Shown piece by piece: positions 19,790 through 28,519 of a DNA stretch of 64,000 nucleotides. The stretch comes from Leptospira kobayashii. Its GTDB lineage: Bacteria > Spirochaetota > Leptospiria > Leptospirales > Leptospiraceae. Each line of letters begins with the position of its first letter. Position 1 is the stretch's first letter. The translations under genes were made by a program, and so were the position numbers. The stretch spans positions 1 through 64,000 of the forward strand of contig NZ_AP025028.1 in assembly GCF_003114835.2 (NCBI RefSeq), given 5' to 3'. Under the pieces are notes generated by a model. It saw nothing but the letters and a program-made list of their open reading frames with translations, was not told the origin of the DNA and ran no database searches.

Positions 19790-21946
19790 GAAATCCTTTA
19801 AAGTTAAAAACACTTTAATTTCTTCGTAGTCAATTCGATCCAAAGATACGGTGACCGGATCACCGATGAAAAAGATTTTAGTATGTTTTTTCGAATAAAA
19901 CGAAAAATCATTCTTAACCATGATCTCGAATTCATCGGTAAATTGTTGTTTATCGAGAACTCCTTCCAGACTTGAATCTTCCAGCTCGACAAATACTTGG
20001 GCCGGTCGGATCCCCACGATGAAACCTTTGAACTCTTTTTTCCCGGTGGATTCCAAGTAACGGAAAGATTTAATTTTAATAATGTCTCTCTCCGCATCTG
20101 CTGCTCTTCTTTCTTCATCGGAACAATGTTTTCCAATCATAGCGATACTAGGTTTGTCGTAAGGTAGTTTGGTTCCTAAAATTATCGCATGTAATACCCT
20201 GTGTACTACTAAATCCGGGTAACGACGGATTGGTGAAGTAAAATGACAATAGTCTTGAAAACCAAGTCCCCAATGTCCGAGAGTTTCTCCTCCGTAATAT
20301 GCCTGCATAAAACTTCGAAGCAATAGATAGTTGAAAATTTTAGCTACTGAGTTGTTTCCAATTGCATTTACTGCGGCGGTGATCTCCGGATAACTAGTGT
20401 CCTTGATTTGGATATGAAATCCGTTCAGTTGAAGAAACTGATTTAACATTTCCAATTTCTCTTCATCCATAGTTTCATGAATTCTATGCAGGGTGGGTGC
20501 ATTTTTTTTACGAAGAAATTCATCTACTTTCGTATTTGCAGATAACATCAGTTCTTCGATTAACATATGACTGTTTAACCTTTCTCTGACTTCAATTCCT
20601 ACGGGTTTTTGATCTTTGTCCCATTGGATGGTGGTTTCCTTGATATTTAAATCGACTCTACCGTTTTGAATGCGTTTTTTGCGCATATTGTCGGTGAACT
20701 TGGATATTTTATAAATCCAGGATTCCGGGTTTTTGGATTTAATCTCATCTTCCGCCATTTCGTAAGTATATCGTTGGTTCACCTTGATCACTGACTTGTA
20801 AAATTTGGCATTGTAAATTTCGCCTTCTTTACTCGCTTCCATCTCAACTGTAAATGCCAGACGATTCTTATTTGCTACAAGACTGCAAAGATTCTCCGAT
20901 AGAACAGGAGGTAACATAGGCACGACTTTGTTCGCCAAATAAACGGACGTTGCTCGTTGGTAAGCTTCGTCATCCAATGGAGTGCCTACTTTTACATAAT
21001 GCGAAACATCTGCAATATGAACCCAGAAACGGATTTTGTTTCCTTCCTCCTGAAAACTAATGGCATCATCAAAATCTTTCGCAGTAATCCCATCAATCGT
21101 CACCGCATAAAGATCTCTCAAGTCAGTACGGGAATTCCAATCACTTACATTGGATGCTTCCACTTCCTCGGGAAGATCAAGTTTAATATTATCAGGATGT
21201 TGTACGTCAAAATTGTACTTCATCAAAATTCTCTGAAAATCCGGATCTTCTTTCGTATCCGATTCGAATCTTAAAAAAGATACATCGTATAAATTGTCTT
21301 CCGGGGTTACACCTTCTTTGAGTTTGACAATCAAGATATCATCGATTTGAATTTTATCCAAGATATCTTTCAACAGAGTTTTTGAGTGAATCACTCCTTC
21401 TTTCTCATCGCCTAACATATCTAGAAATTTTCCAAATACGAATCGATTGTTTTTTTCCGTAACCCTCAGGCGATAAAGTGTGCGACCTCTTTTAACAATC
21501 GCGGTTACCTCGCCTTCAAATCGGTCTTTTCTTCCGATTCCCAAGGGAAGTACTTCAACTTTGTCTCCGGTAATTGCGGTATTAATCATCGAACCGGGAA
21601 TGAATACTTCGTTCTTGCTTGGTAAGCTTAAGAACCCATCACCTCTTCTGGAAACGGAGATTCTTCCGTAAAAGCGAAAAGGATTTGCGATTAGGATTCT
21701 TTTTCCATCCATCACAAGTAGGTTTTCGTTTTCCAAAGATAAAAGCAAATTGTCCATTGCAATCATCAGTTCTTTATTTGAGTTTTGTTTTCTTTCTTTT
21801 CGCGCCGGTTTCTTCTTCGTCGGTGCTTTTTTCGGTTTTTCCGTTAGATCTAAAAATTTATTTTTTAACTCTTGTTTTGTGACTTCTTTACCGGCCTTCG
21901 CTTCTAAATAGTCTATGATTTTTTTTTGAATTTTATATGTATCCAT
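19775..21946 (-). CDS. rnr: ribonuclease R
   Basis: RNase R is a processive 3'-5' exonuclease that can degrade structured RNA. The 723-aa protein has N-terminal helix-turn-helix and cold-shock regions, the RNB catalytic domain with metal-binding aspartates D285, D291, D293 and D294 (IDGITAKDFDDA), and a C-terminal S1 domain (about 640-715). The long basic tail of E. coli RNase R is missing; a Lys-rich stretch sits near residues 38-53 instead. Its ATG overlaps the tsaB stop by one base, and it is the last gene of hslO-tsaE-tsaB-rnr. Confidence 0.95.
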   Translation of the reverse strand: MDTYKIQKKIIDYLEAKAGKEVTKQELKNKFLDLTEKPKKAPTKKKPARKERKQNSNKELMIAMDNLLLSLENENLLVMDGKRILIANPFRFYGRISVSRRGDGFLSLPSKNEVFIPGSMINTAITGDKVEVLPLGIGRKDRFEGEVTAIVKRGRTLYRLRVTEKNNRFVFGKFLDMLGDEKEGVIHSKTLLKDILDKIQIDDILIVKLKEGVTPEDNLYDVSFLRFESDTKEDPDFQRILMKYNFDVQHPDNIKLDLPEEVEASNVSDWNSRTDLRDLYAVTIDGITAKDFDDAISFQEEGNKIRFWVHIADVSHYVKVGTPLDDEAYQRATSVYLANKVVPMLPPVLSENLCSLVANKNRLAFTVEMEASKEGEIYNAKFYKSVIKVNQRYTYEMAEDEIKSKNPESWIYKISKFTDNMRKKRIQNGRVDLNIKETTIQWDKDQKPVGIEVRERLNSHMLIEELMLSANTKVDEFLRKKNAPTLHRIHETMDEEKLEMLNQFLQLNGFHIQIKDTSYPEITAAVNAIGNNSVAKIFNYLLLRSFMQAYYGGETLGHWGLGFQDYCHFTSPIRRYPDLVVHRVLHAIILGTKLPYDKPSIAMIGKHCSDEERRAADAERDIIKIKSFRYLESTGKKEFKGFIVGIRPAQVFVELEDSSLEGVLDKQQFTDEFEIMVKNDFSFYSKKHTKIFFIGDPVTVSLDRIDYEEIKVFLTLKDFKKAT

Positions 21947-22620
21947 TACGTTGTGTTAGTTTCTAAATAAGTGCCGCGAATATAATTGGGGAGAAGAAGG
22001 GAATAATTGGAAGTTTCTAAATCGGCACGTAAGATTATATCTTTCTTACTTTCTAAAATTGGCATACTTTTCGGTAAAGTCTCTTCAATTTTAATCATTT
22101 CCTTATAAAATTGGACGTTTGTTTCACCTGAATAAACAAAGCAGACATCATCCTTTTGCAAATTTTTCAAATATTCTTCGATTTTTGCAGATATCCAATC
22201 GAAAGTCCCTGAATAATTACCTTTTGTTAAATGGCCGAAATAATATTTTTTTTGTTTTCCATCCAAACATACAAACGTAGATTTTTTCTTCTCAGTTTGA
22301 AAAAAATACCGACTATATGCTTCTACGGTATCCATCCCTAAACAAGGAATTTTCCATAATTGGGACAAGTTTCTTGCAGTGGTGACTGTGATTCGAATCC
22401 CTGTGAAAGAACCCGGACCCGTAAGTATAAAGATTCCATCAGGTTTATCCCATCCGGAAAATTGCAAAGCTTTCCCGATTTCTTCCACCAAACGAAAGGA
22501 AGATTCTTTAGGACAATATTCTTGAAATTCATAAATAACTTCGTCCGGTTTCTCAGAATTCAAAATCGTTGTGGAAACATGAATCCAATCCTGAGTGGCA
22601 TCAAAGAATAAAATCTTCAT
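21946..22620 (-). CDS. tsaB: t6A tRNA modification protein TsaB
   Basis: TsaB (YeaZ) pairs with TsaD and TsaE to attach the threonylcarbamoyl group to A37 of ANN-decoding tRNAs. The 224-aa protein has the ASKHA-fold start KILFFDAT and the hallmark GPGSFTGIR (about 78-86). TsaB is catalytically inactive in other bacteria and acts as a scaffold. It overlaps tsaE by four bases and rnr by one. tsaD is not in this window. Confidence 0.93.
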   Translation of the reverse strand: MKILFFDATQDWIHVSTTILNSEKPDEVIYEFQEYCPKESSFRLVEEIGKALQFSGWDKPDGIFILTGPGSFTGIRITVTTARNLSQLWKIPCLGMDTVEAYSRYFFQTEKKKSTFVCLDGKQKKYYFGHLTKGNYSGTFDWISAKIEEYLKNLQKDDVCFVYSGETNVQFYKEMIKIEETLPKSMPILESKKDIILRADLETSNYSLLLPNYIRGTYLETNTT

Positions 22621-23063
22621 TTTGGTGTTTCCAATGTATAATTTCGGGTTTCCAAAGTATCGTGTTCGATGTTGAGATAAAGTCGTCCTTCTTTAGGAAG
22701 CATACTTTCCGCTATTTCCCACCACTCGATGAGTGAAATGCCTTCTTTTCCCCAGATTTCATCGAAGCCGAGTTCAAATAGTTCACCGGTATCTTTAATC
22801 CGATAGAGATCAAAATGGTGAACCGGGATGTTGTCTAGATCATATAAGTTATGTAATGCGAATGTAGGCGAATTTACCAATTCACTTGAATTTCTGGAAT
22901 CCATCCATTTGCGAATGAAGGTTGTTTTCCCTGTACCTAAGTCCCCTGAAAATAAAATACAGGGAAACTTTTTTTGGGAGAGTAAGCTGTCTATGTTTTG
23001 ATTGAGAGCGGAAAGGATTGGTTCGATTTTATCCAAAGGAACGGATACGAAATTTTTTATCAT
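22617..23063 (-). CDS. tsaE: t6A tRNA modification ATPase TsaE
   Basis: TsaE is a small P-loop ATPase that resets the TsaBD complex. The 148-aa protein has Walker A GDLGTGKTT (40-48), the family's SPTFALHNLY, HFDLYRI, and EWWEIAESMLP. Length is typical. It overlaps hslO and tsaB by four bases each, so translation of the trio is probably coupled. Confidence 0.95.
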   Translation of the reverse strand: MIKNFVSVPLDKIEPILSALNQNIDSLLSQKKFPCILFSGDLGTGKTTFIRKWMDSRNSSELVNSPTFALHNLYDLDNIPVHHFDLYRIKDTGELFELGFDEIWGKEGISLIEWWEIAESMLPKEGRLYLNIEHDTLETRNYTLETPK

Positions 23064-23914
23064 TCTTTGAACAGATGCTCTACATCTTCTTGATTGTATT
23101 GATAAGCTTTCCTACAGAATTCACAAGTAATTTCTATTTGTCCTACATCGGTCAAAATCGACTCGGCTTCCTTTTTTCCCAAAGAGACGATGATTTCGGA
23201 CACTTTATAGCGGGAACAATCACATAAAAATTCAGGTTCTTCCGTAGACAAAACGGCAAGCTCCGATTCGATTGCGATCATAAGTTCCGTTCGCATCTCT
23301 TCGAATCCCAAGTCCCAAAATGATTCTTTATTGATGATGGGAGAAATTTTTTCATTCAAATATTTGAAATCCGATTCGCTTGCTTCCGGTAATGCCTGAA
23401 GCATAATTGCCTTCGCACGGAAAGGATCTCCATCTACTTTCAACGGCTCCACGTCCATTCCTACGATCGCTCTTACTTGATCCGACTCGGTTAGGTATTT
23501 CAGAAAATTTACTTCAAAGGTATCTTCTACCAAATTTGTAAAAGATTGGTAAAAATCCGCATTCATTTCCCATCGAATGACTTTCATTATCCCTTGCCCC
23601 AGGATAAATTCATTACGAATGTCTCCTACGGCAAATTCGCCCGGATACGCGACTGCTTTCATTACCCCATAACGGTTGCTATAAGCAAGAACTGATTTGT
23701 TCGTATCGTCCTTCCATTGGATACTGACTCTTTGTTGATCCTTTGTCATCTCTGCAAGAAACAGAGCGCCCATCAGGGTCTTTGAGAGAAAAACACTCAT
23801 CTCCGAGTTAAGCTCGTGCAATAAGATGATTTCTCTTGCCGTTTTGGTTAGATCAACGATGGAAAATCTAAAATGGTAATTGGGAATGATTCCTAAAATA
23901 ACTGAATCTGTCAT
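23060..23914 (-). CDS. hslO: redox-regulated chaperone Hsp33
   Basis: Hsp33 is a holdase switched on by oxidation of a zinc-bound cysteine cluster. In this 284-aa protein the cluster is complete: C231-x-C233 and C264-x-x-C267, with a 30-residue linker. The N-terminal domain shows the usual GALFLAEMTKDQQRVSIQW region. It is the first gene of the hslO-tsaE-tsaB-rnr operon, an arrangement that places an oxidative-stress chaperone next to tRNA modification and RNA decay. Confidence 0.95.
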   Translation of the reverse strand: MTDSVILGIIPNYHFRFSIVDLTKTAREIILLHELNSEMSVFLSKTLMGALFLAEMTKDQQRVSIQWKDDTNKSVLAYSNRYGVMKAVAYPGEFAVGDIRNEFILGQGIMKVIRWEMNADFYQSFTNLVEDTFEVNFLKYLTESDQVRAIVGMDVEPLKVDGDPFRAKAIMLQALPEASESDFKYLNEKISPIINKESFWDLGFEEMRTELMIAIESELAVLSTEEPEFLCDCSRYKVSEIIVSLGKKEAESILTDVGQIEITCEFCRKAYQYNQEDVEHLFKE

Positions 23915-23990
23915 TATTTGATTGAAAGAGGTGATTTCTAATTCAGTTTATGCTGCAAGACGGATTCTGCAATCGTAAAAAGGAAAAATC

Positions 23991-25982
23991 ATGATCTTTG
24001 GAGTGGATTATTACCCGGAACAATGGGAAAAAAAAGATTGGGACGAAGACCTTTCCATTATGAAAAATATGGGTCTCACTTCGGTTCGACTGGCTGAATT
24101 TGCTTGGGCACTTATGGAACCCAGGGAAGGAAAATTCGATTTTTCCTTATTCGACGAAGTATTGGAAAAAATTCACAAAGCGGGCATGACCGCGATCCTC
24201 GGAACTCCTACGGCATCTTTTCCTCCCTGGTTGTATAAAAAATATCCTGAAATCGTTCAAATTTCCAAAGAAGGAATCGTTCGCACAATCGGTACTAGGC
24301 GACAAGCCTGTTTTTCCTCTCCGGCGTATCGCAAAGCGACGGAAAAAATAGTAACCGCAATGGCAAAACATTTCGGAAATCATCCCGCCGTTACAGGTTG
24401 GCAGATTGATAACGAACCAGGTCACGAGGGATCGGATTTGGATTATTCGCACTTGGCTCTCGCCGGCTTCCGGAAATGGCTGAAAGCAAAATACAAAACT
24501 ATCGCAAACTGTAACAAAAGTTGGGGGAGTGTGTTTTGGGGAATGATGTACAATGACTGGGATGAAATTCCCGTTCCAGCGTCCCATGTTGCCAGCAATT
24601 TTAATCCTTCCATGATCCAGGATTATTACCGGTTTCAATCAGATGAATTGATTTCTTATTTGACCCTTCAGGCAAATATCATTCGAAAGTATTCGAAAGG
24701 AAGACCGCTCACCGTAAATCTTTATCCTTCACCGTTTTTACCTATCACCGATATGCACAAGTTATTCGGTGAATTGGATTATGTGTCTTGGGACAATTAT
24801 CCTGTTTGGGGAAATCAAAAAGATCCTTTTCCGCATCCACTTGTATCTGCAACACAACAGTACTGTCGTGGATTGAAAAACAAAGCGTTTACCGTTATGG
24901 AACAAATTTCGGGAGTACAGGGTCATGATACTTTGGGATATCTTCCCCCTCCGGGTCAGATAGGTTTGTGGCTAACCCAAGCCATTACAAACGGTGCGAA
25001 TCAGATTTATTTTTTTCGCTATCGTACGGCTCGTTTCGGGCAAGAGCAGTTGTGTTATGGAATTTTGGACCATGGTAAAAAACTCACACATAAGTATTTC
25101 GAACTTCAAAAGAAAATCCGTGAGATCAAAGATTACGCGGAAGACATTGCAGATGTTCCTTATCCGGCTGAAGTTGCCGTTTTACATGACATTGAAAATG
25201 CACGTAGTTACAAACACCAACCATTGAGTGACGGATTGAAATTTTCTCCCGTATCTTTTGCACAAGTGGGTTACGACATTGAAATCGCAACTTGGTTTGC
25301 CGGAACCAATGTGCTCAACGCAAATACACATTCTTTGCCGGCAAAAACCGATATTGATTTTAAAAATTACAAAGTTATTACTCTTCCTCTTTATACTATG
25401 TTTGAAGACGCAGTGATTCAAAAATTAGAGAACTATGTGAAAGAAGGCGGCACATTGGTTTTAGGCTATCGCGCCGGAATCAAAGACCAAAATCATTGGA
25501 TGGTGGAAGAGCCTGTACCTGGGCGATTTCGGGAAATGGCTGGGGTAGAAACTTATCAATTTGAAGCGATGGGCGAAGGGGAAAAAGTTTCCATTCGAAT
25601 GGGGCTATTTCCTTTGCGAGGAACCAAATTTTGTGAGTTATTGGAACCGACTACTGCAAAGCCGATCGCTTATTATTCAGATAGTCGGAAATTTTATAAA
25701 GGAAAACCTGCGATCACTTTAAACCAATACGGAAAGGGAAAAGTTTATTATGTAGGAACCTCTCTTAGTCCGGAAACTATGGTCTTATTCTACCGTAAGG
25801 TTTTGATTGGAGCCGGCGTTAAATTCGGGTTTTTAGGTTCCACCGTTGAGAAACAATACCGAATCGGCCGAAAATACGATTATGAAATCATTATGAACCA
25901 TTCCTGGAAATCTTCTTGGGCAGGATTCAAAAGATTGAAACCGTTCGAAACTCGCATAACAAAGATTAATAAAAATATATAA
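23991..25982 (+). CDS. GH42 beta-galactosidase
   Basis: Glycoside hydrolase family 42 enzymes cleave beta-galactosides. The 663-aa protein has the TIM barrel start GVDYYPEQW, the acid/base Glu142 in WQIDNEPG, the nucleophile Glu304 in FTVMEQISG, then the trimerisation and C-terminal beta domains. There is no signal peptide, so it acts in the cytoplasm. ATG 23991 has AAAAGGAAAAA ahead of it. Leptospires are known to live on long-chain fatty acids, which makes a sugar hydrolase noteworthy. The next gene starts on the base after its stop. Confidence 0.93.
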   Translation: MIFGVDYYPEQWEKKDWDEDLSIMKNMGLTSVRLAEFAWALMEPREGKFDFSLFDEVLEKIHKAGMTAILGTPTASFPPWLYKKYPEIVQISKEGIVRTIGTRRQACFSSPAYRKATEKIVTAMAKHFGNHPAVTGWQIDNEPGHEGSDLDYSHLALAGFRKWLKAKYKTIANCNKSWGSVFWGMMYNDWDEIPVPASHVASNFNPSMIQDYYRFQSDELISYLTLQANIIRKYSKGRPLTVNLYPSPFLPITDMHKLFGELDYVSWDNYPVWGNQKDPFPHPLVSATQQYCRGLKNKAFTVMEQISGVQGHDTLGYLPPPGQIGLWLTQAITNGANQIYFFRYRTARFGQEQLCYGILDHGKKLTHKYFELQKKIREIKDYAEDIADVPYPAEVAVLHDIENARSYKHQPLSDGLKFSPVSFAQVGYDIEIATWFAGTNVLNANTHSLPAKTDIDFKNYKVITLPLYTMFEDAVIQKLENYVKEGGTLVLGYRAGIKDQNHWMVEEPVPGRFREMAGVETYQFEAMGEGEKVSIRMGLFPLRGTKFCELLEPTTAKPIAYYSDSRKFYKGKPAITLNQYGKGKVYYVGTSLSPETMVLFYRKVLIGAGVKFGFLGSTVEKQYRIGRKYDYEIIMNHSWKSSWAGFKRLKPFETRITKINKNI

Positions 25983-26882
25983 ATGTTAATTAAAGATTTC
26001 AAATCCGTCAATAAAATGCTAAACGATATATCCGGGAAAAATCATTCCGGAAGTATCTATGTAGACAACTTGCATTCTCCTTATATCCGTTTTGAAGAAA
26101 AATTCGTAATCCCCGCTTCTTCGATCACTCACCCGGAATTTTCCGCGGTCAAAGATTTTGTTTCCATCTTATCCAAGTATCTTCCTGAAGCAATCGAAGG
26201 AACCTGTCTTTTGCCGGAACCGAGACCAAAACGGGAAACAGGAAAATTATTTTTTGTAAGGCCAATCGTATTCAGTAACAAACAATTTCTTTATGTTTTC
26301 GCTACCGACATGCAATATCTGGGCGGTGCTTCCGGAGAAGAGATTAAGAAACCAGGCGCACAAAATTTAACTCCTAGCATCATCACTGATCGGATTTATT
26401 TTCAGGTTAAAATTTTTCCCATCGAATCAGTGAAAGAAGAGGGGGATCATATTCTTGATTTTAAGTCTCAACGATTCCAAGGAGGGGTGTTTCGAGTTGA
26501 ATCCGATCGAACACATGACCATCCGATCCGAAGATTTTCGGAAATTTTTGACGAAATCGATTTCTCGGATATCGAATCGAAAATTAGGGAAGAGTTGGGG
26601 ATCAATCCTGAAATTTGGCAGCTAGGCCGGGTTTACAGTCCCATCGGCATTGATTATCTGGCTTTGAGTTTGCGTTTTTTAACTCCTTCTCTACCAAAAA
26701 TCATCAGAGAGTTTAGGAATTTTTATTCCGTTTTAGATCCGGGAGAAGACGGCGTGGAAGAAGGAGCAAGATCCGCTTACCATTCCTATCTAAAACAATT
26801 TGCTGCGGAAAGAGCACAGTCTCGCTCGGGCAATATGTTGTGGAAAATCAACTTTACTGAAAAAGACCATACTCCGCAATAA
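25983..26882 (+). CDS. hypothetical protein
   Basis: A 299-aa protein that I do not recognise. No signal peptide, membrane segment or nucleotide-binding motif is visible; it is predicted soluble. The middle has a mixed alpha/beta look with PRPKRETGKLFFVRPIV and a C-terminal helix-rich stretch. It begins directly after the GH42 stop (no gap) and ends 8 bases before the inositol-monophosphatase-like gene, so the three form one operon. Confidence 0.75.
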   Translation: MLIKDFKSVNKMLNDISGKNHSGSIYVDNLHSPYIRFEEKFVIPASSITHPEFSAVKDFVSILSKYLPEAIEGTCLLPEPRPKRETGKLFFVRPIVFSNKQFLYVFATDMQYLGGASGEEIKKPGAQNLTPSIITDRIYFQVKIFPIESVKEEGDHILDFKSQRFQGGVFRVESDRTHDHPIRRFSEIFDEIDFSDIESKIREELGINPEIWQLGRVYSPIGIDYLALSLRFLTPSLPKIIREFRNFYSVLDPGEDGVEEGARSAYHSYLKQFAAERAQSRSGNMLWKINFTEKDHTPQ

Positions 26883-26890
26883 GGTAAGCC

Positions 26891-27736
26891 ATGAGCATTT
26901 CTTCTCCTACCATTAGCTTTCCCGTTGAGGAAACCATCAAACGAATCGAATTCATTAAATCCAATGCCAGTGGTATCATTCACGAAGCAAAAAAGATTCA
27001 GAAAGAAATGTCCGGTATTCGCTCTAAAACGGATGCCGATGAAAAAGAAAGAATCCATGCCGCCGATCGGGTATTAGGTGATATATTTATCAAGTTTTTG
27101 CAAAAGGCTTTTCCGAAAGACGGAATTTTATCGGAAGATAAGGAGCCGATTGACGGAACCAATGATTTCCGTTGGGTTCTAGACCCTGTAGACGGATCGA
27201 TGAATTTTGTAAGAGGGCTTCCTCTTTATGCGATTTCTTTCGGATTGGAACATCGTGAAACACCTGTTGGGGGAGTGGTGATTGTTCCTCCGCAAGATGC
27301 GGTTTATTCCGCAGTCTTGGGAGAGGGCGCGGTGAAAAACGGAGAGACTATTTTTACTTCTTCCGTTTCGGAATTGAATAGAGCTATCTTCAGTCCGAAC
27401 CTTCCTACCAAAAGAGCTCATATGATCCAGGAGATTATGGCTGACCTTTCCGGGTTTTTGACTTATGCGCGTTCTTTTCGTAGAACTGGTTCCTTTATCC
27501 TGGACTCTTGTTGGATTGCGGAAGGTCTGATGGATGCCATCTGGGAAAAGTCAGTCAAACATTGGGACATTTCGGCAGTCTCCGTGATTCTGAGCGAAGC
27601 AGGTGGCAAAATGACCGATCTGAATGGAAAGCACTATTACACAGGTCTTCCCGAGTTGATTGCCTCTAATGGAATCATTCACGACGAAATTCTGAATTTA
27701 TTAAAAACGGTTCGCTCTTCCGTAAGCAGAAACTAA
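26891..27736 (+). CDS. inositol monophosphatase family protein
   Basis: A 281-aa Mg-dependent, Li-sensitive type phosphatase. The metal motifs are all present: LSEDKE (first Glu), DPVDGSMNF (near residue 98), and KHWDISAV (near residue 218). Family members act on inositol-1-phosphate, 3'-phosphoadenosine-5'-phosphate or fructose-1,6-bisphosphate; I cannot choose among them. Last gene of the GH42 operon, before sodB, which has its own control region. Confidence 0.9.
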   Translation: MSISSPTISFPVEETIKRIEFIKSNASGIIHEAKKIQKEMSGIRSKTDADEKERIHAADRVLGDIFIKFLQKAFPKDGILSEDKEPIDGTNDFRWVLDPVDGSMNFVRGLPLYAISFGLEHRETPVGGVVIVPPQDAVYSAVLGEGAVKNGETIFTSSVSELNRAIFSPNLPTKRAHMIQEIMADLSGFLTYARSFRRTGSFILDSCWIAEGLMDAIWEKSVKHWDISAVSVILSEAGGKMTDLNGKHYYTGLPELIASNGIIHDEILNLLKTVRSSVSRN

Positions 27737-27742
27737 TCAAAA

Positions 27743-27777
27743 TAGAATGATTATTAGTTTACTAGAATCATTCTAAT
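27743..27777. promoter_or_regulatory. Fur/PerR-like operator pair before sodB
   Basis: The palindrome TAGAAT-C-ATTCTA (27763-27775) is a 7-1-7 Fur-family type box, and 27761-27777 matches the box at 10951-10967 in 16 of 17 bases. A weaker copy, TAGAAT-G-ATTATT, lies at 27743-27755; the two centres are 20 bp apart, two helical turns. A poor -35/-10 pair (TTTACT 27758, TATTTT 27781) would be covered by the strong box. The likely effect is peroxide- or iron-responsive repression of sodB. Confidence 0.6.
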
Positions 27778-27827
27778 ATTTATTTTAAAGAAAATAGAGA
27801 TACACTTTACCATCTAGGAGACTTCCA

Positions 27828-28403
27828 ATGGAACATAAACTTCCCGAATTACCTTACGCAAAAGATGCACTTTTACCGCACATTTCCCCTGAAACTTTGG
27901 AATTTCACTATGGGAAACACCACCAAACCTACGTTACAAATTTGAACAATCTGATCAAGGGAACGGAATTTGAAAATTCTTCTCTGGAAGACATTGTGAA
28001 AAAATCGAGTGGAGGAATTTTCAATAATGCGGCTCAGATTTGGAATCACACTTTTTACTGGCATTCTCTTTCTCCAAAAGGTGGCGGACCTGCAACCGGT
28101 GCCGTTGGCGATGCAATCAACAAAGCATTCGGTTCTTTTGATGCTTTTAAAGAAAAGTTCACTCAATCCGCTGTTACCAATTTCGGTTCCGGTTGGACTT
28201 GGCTTGTGAAAAAAGGAGATTCCGTAGAGATCGTGAATACGAGCAACGCAGGTTCCCCTTTGAAAGATGGAATTCAATCTCTTATCACTGTCGATGTTTG
28301 GGAACATGCTTACTATATTGATTTTAGAAATGCTCGTCCGAAATATTTGGAAGCATTCTGGAATCTAGTGAACTGGGAGTTCGCAAACCAAAATTTCAAA
28401 TAA
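27828..28403 (+). CDS. sodB: superoxide dismutase [Fe]
   Basis: It converts superoxide to hydrogen peroxide and oxygen. The 191-aa protein shows the metal ligands His27, His74 and the D-x-W-E-H motif near residue 157. Gln70 in [11 protein letters not shown] is the residue typical of iron-type enzymes, and there is no signal peptide, so it is cytosolic. ATG 27828 follows a strong TAGGAG. Pathogenic leptospires are reported to lack SOD, so the gene points to a saprophyte. It is flanked by a Fur/PerR-like operator and a strong terminator, so it is a single-gene unit. Confidence 0.96.
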   Translation: MEHKLPELPYAKDALLPHISPETLEFHYGKHHQTYVTNLNNLIKGTEFENSSLEDIVKKSSGGIFNNAAQIWNHTFYWHSLSPKGGGPATGAVGDAINKAFGSFDAFKEKFTQSAVTNFGSGWTWLVKKGDSVEIVNTSNAGSPLKDGIQSLITVDVWEHAYYIDFRNARPKYLEAFWNLVNWEFANQNFK

Positions 28404-28426
28404 GCATTCGCTAAATTATGCAAAGC

Positions 28427-28462
28427 AAAAGGCAGGTAAGCGAAAGCAAGCCTGCCTTTTTT
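28427..28462 (+). terminator. sodB terminator
   Basis: A perfect 10-bp stem AAAAGGCAGG (28427-28436) with CCTGCCTTTT (28451-28460), a 14-base loop and a T run to 28462, 24 bases after the sodB stop. This is a textbook intrinsic terminator. Confidence 0.93.
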
Positions 28463-28519
28463 ATTTCAGAAACAAAGGAATTTAGAATCTTGGTATCCGT
28501 AACCAAGTAAAGGTGTCAT

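Noticed and set aside
24147..24638. 163-aa minus-strand frame inside the GH42 gene
   Set aside because: Fully antisense to the catalytic core of the GH42 gene, with His/Arg-rich shadow composition and no start context.
27873..28307. 144-aa minus-strand frame inside sodB
   Set aside because: Fully antisense to the conserved sodB coding sequence; no recognisable protein and no start context.
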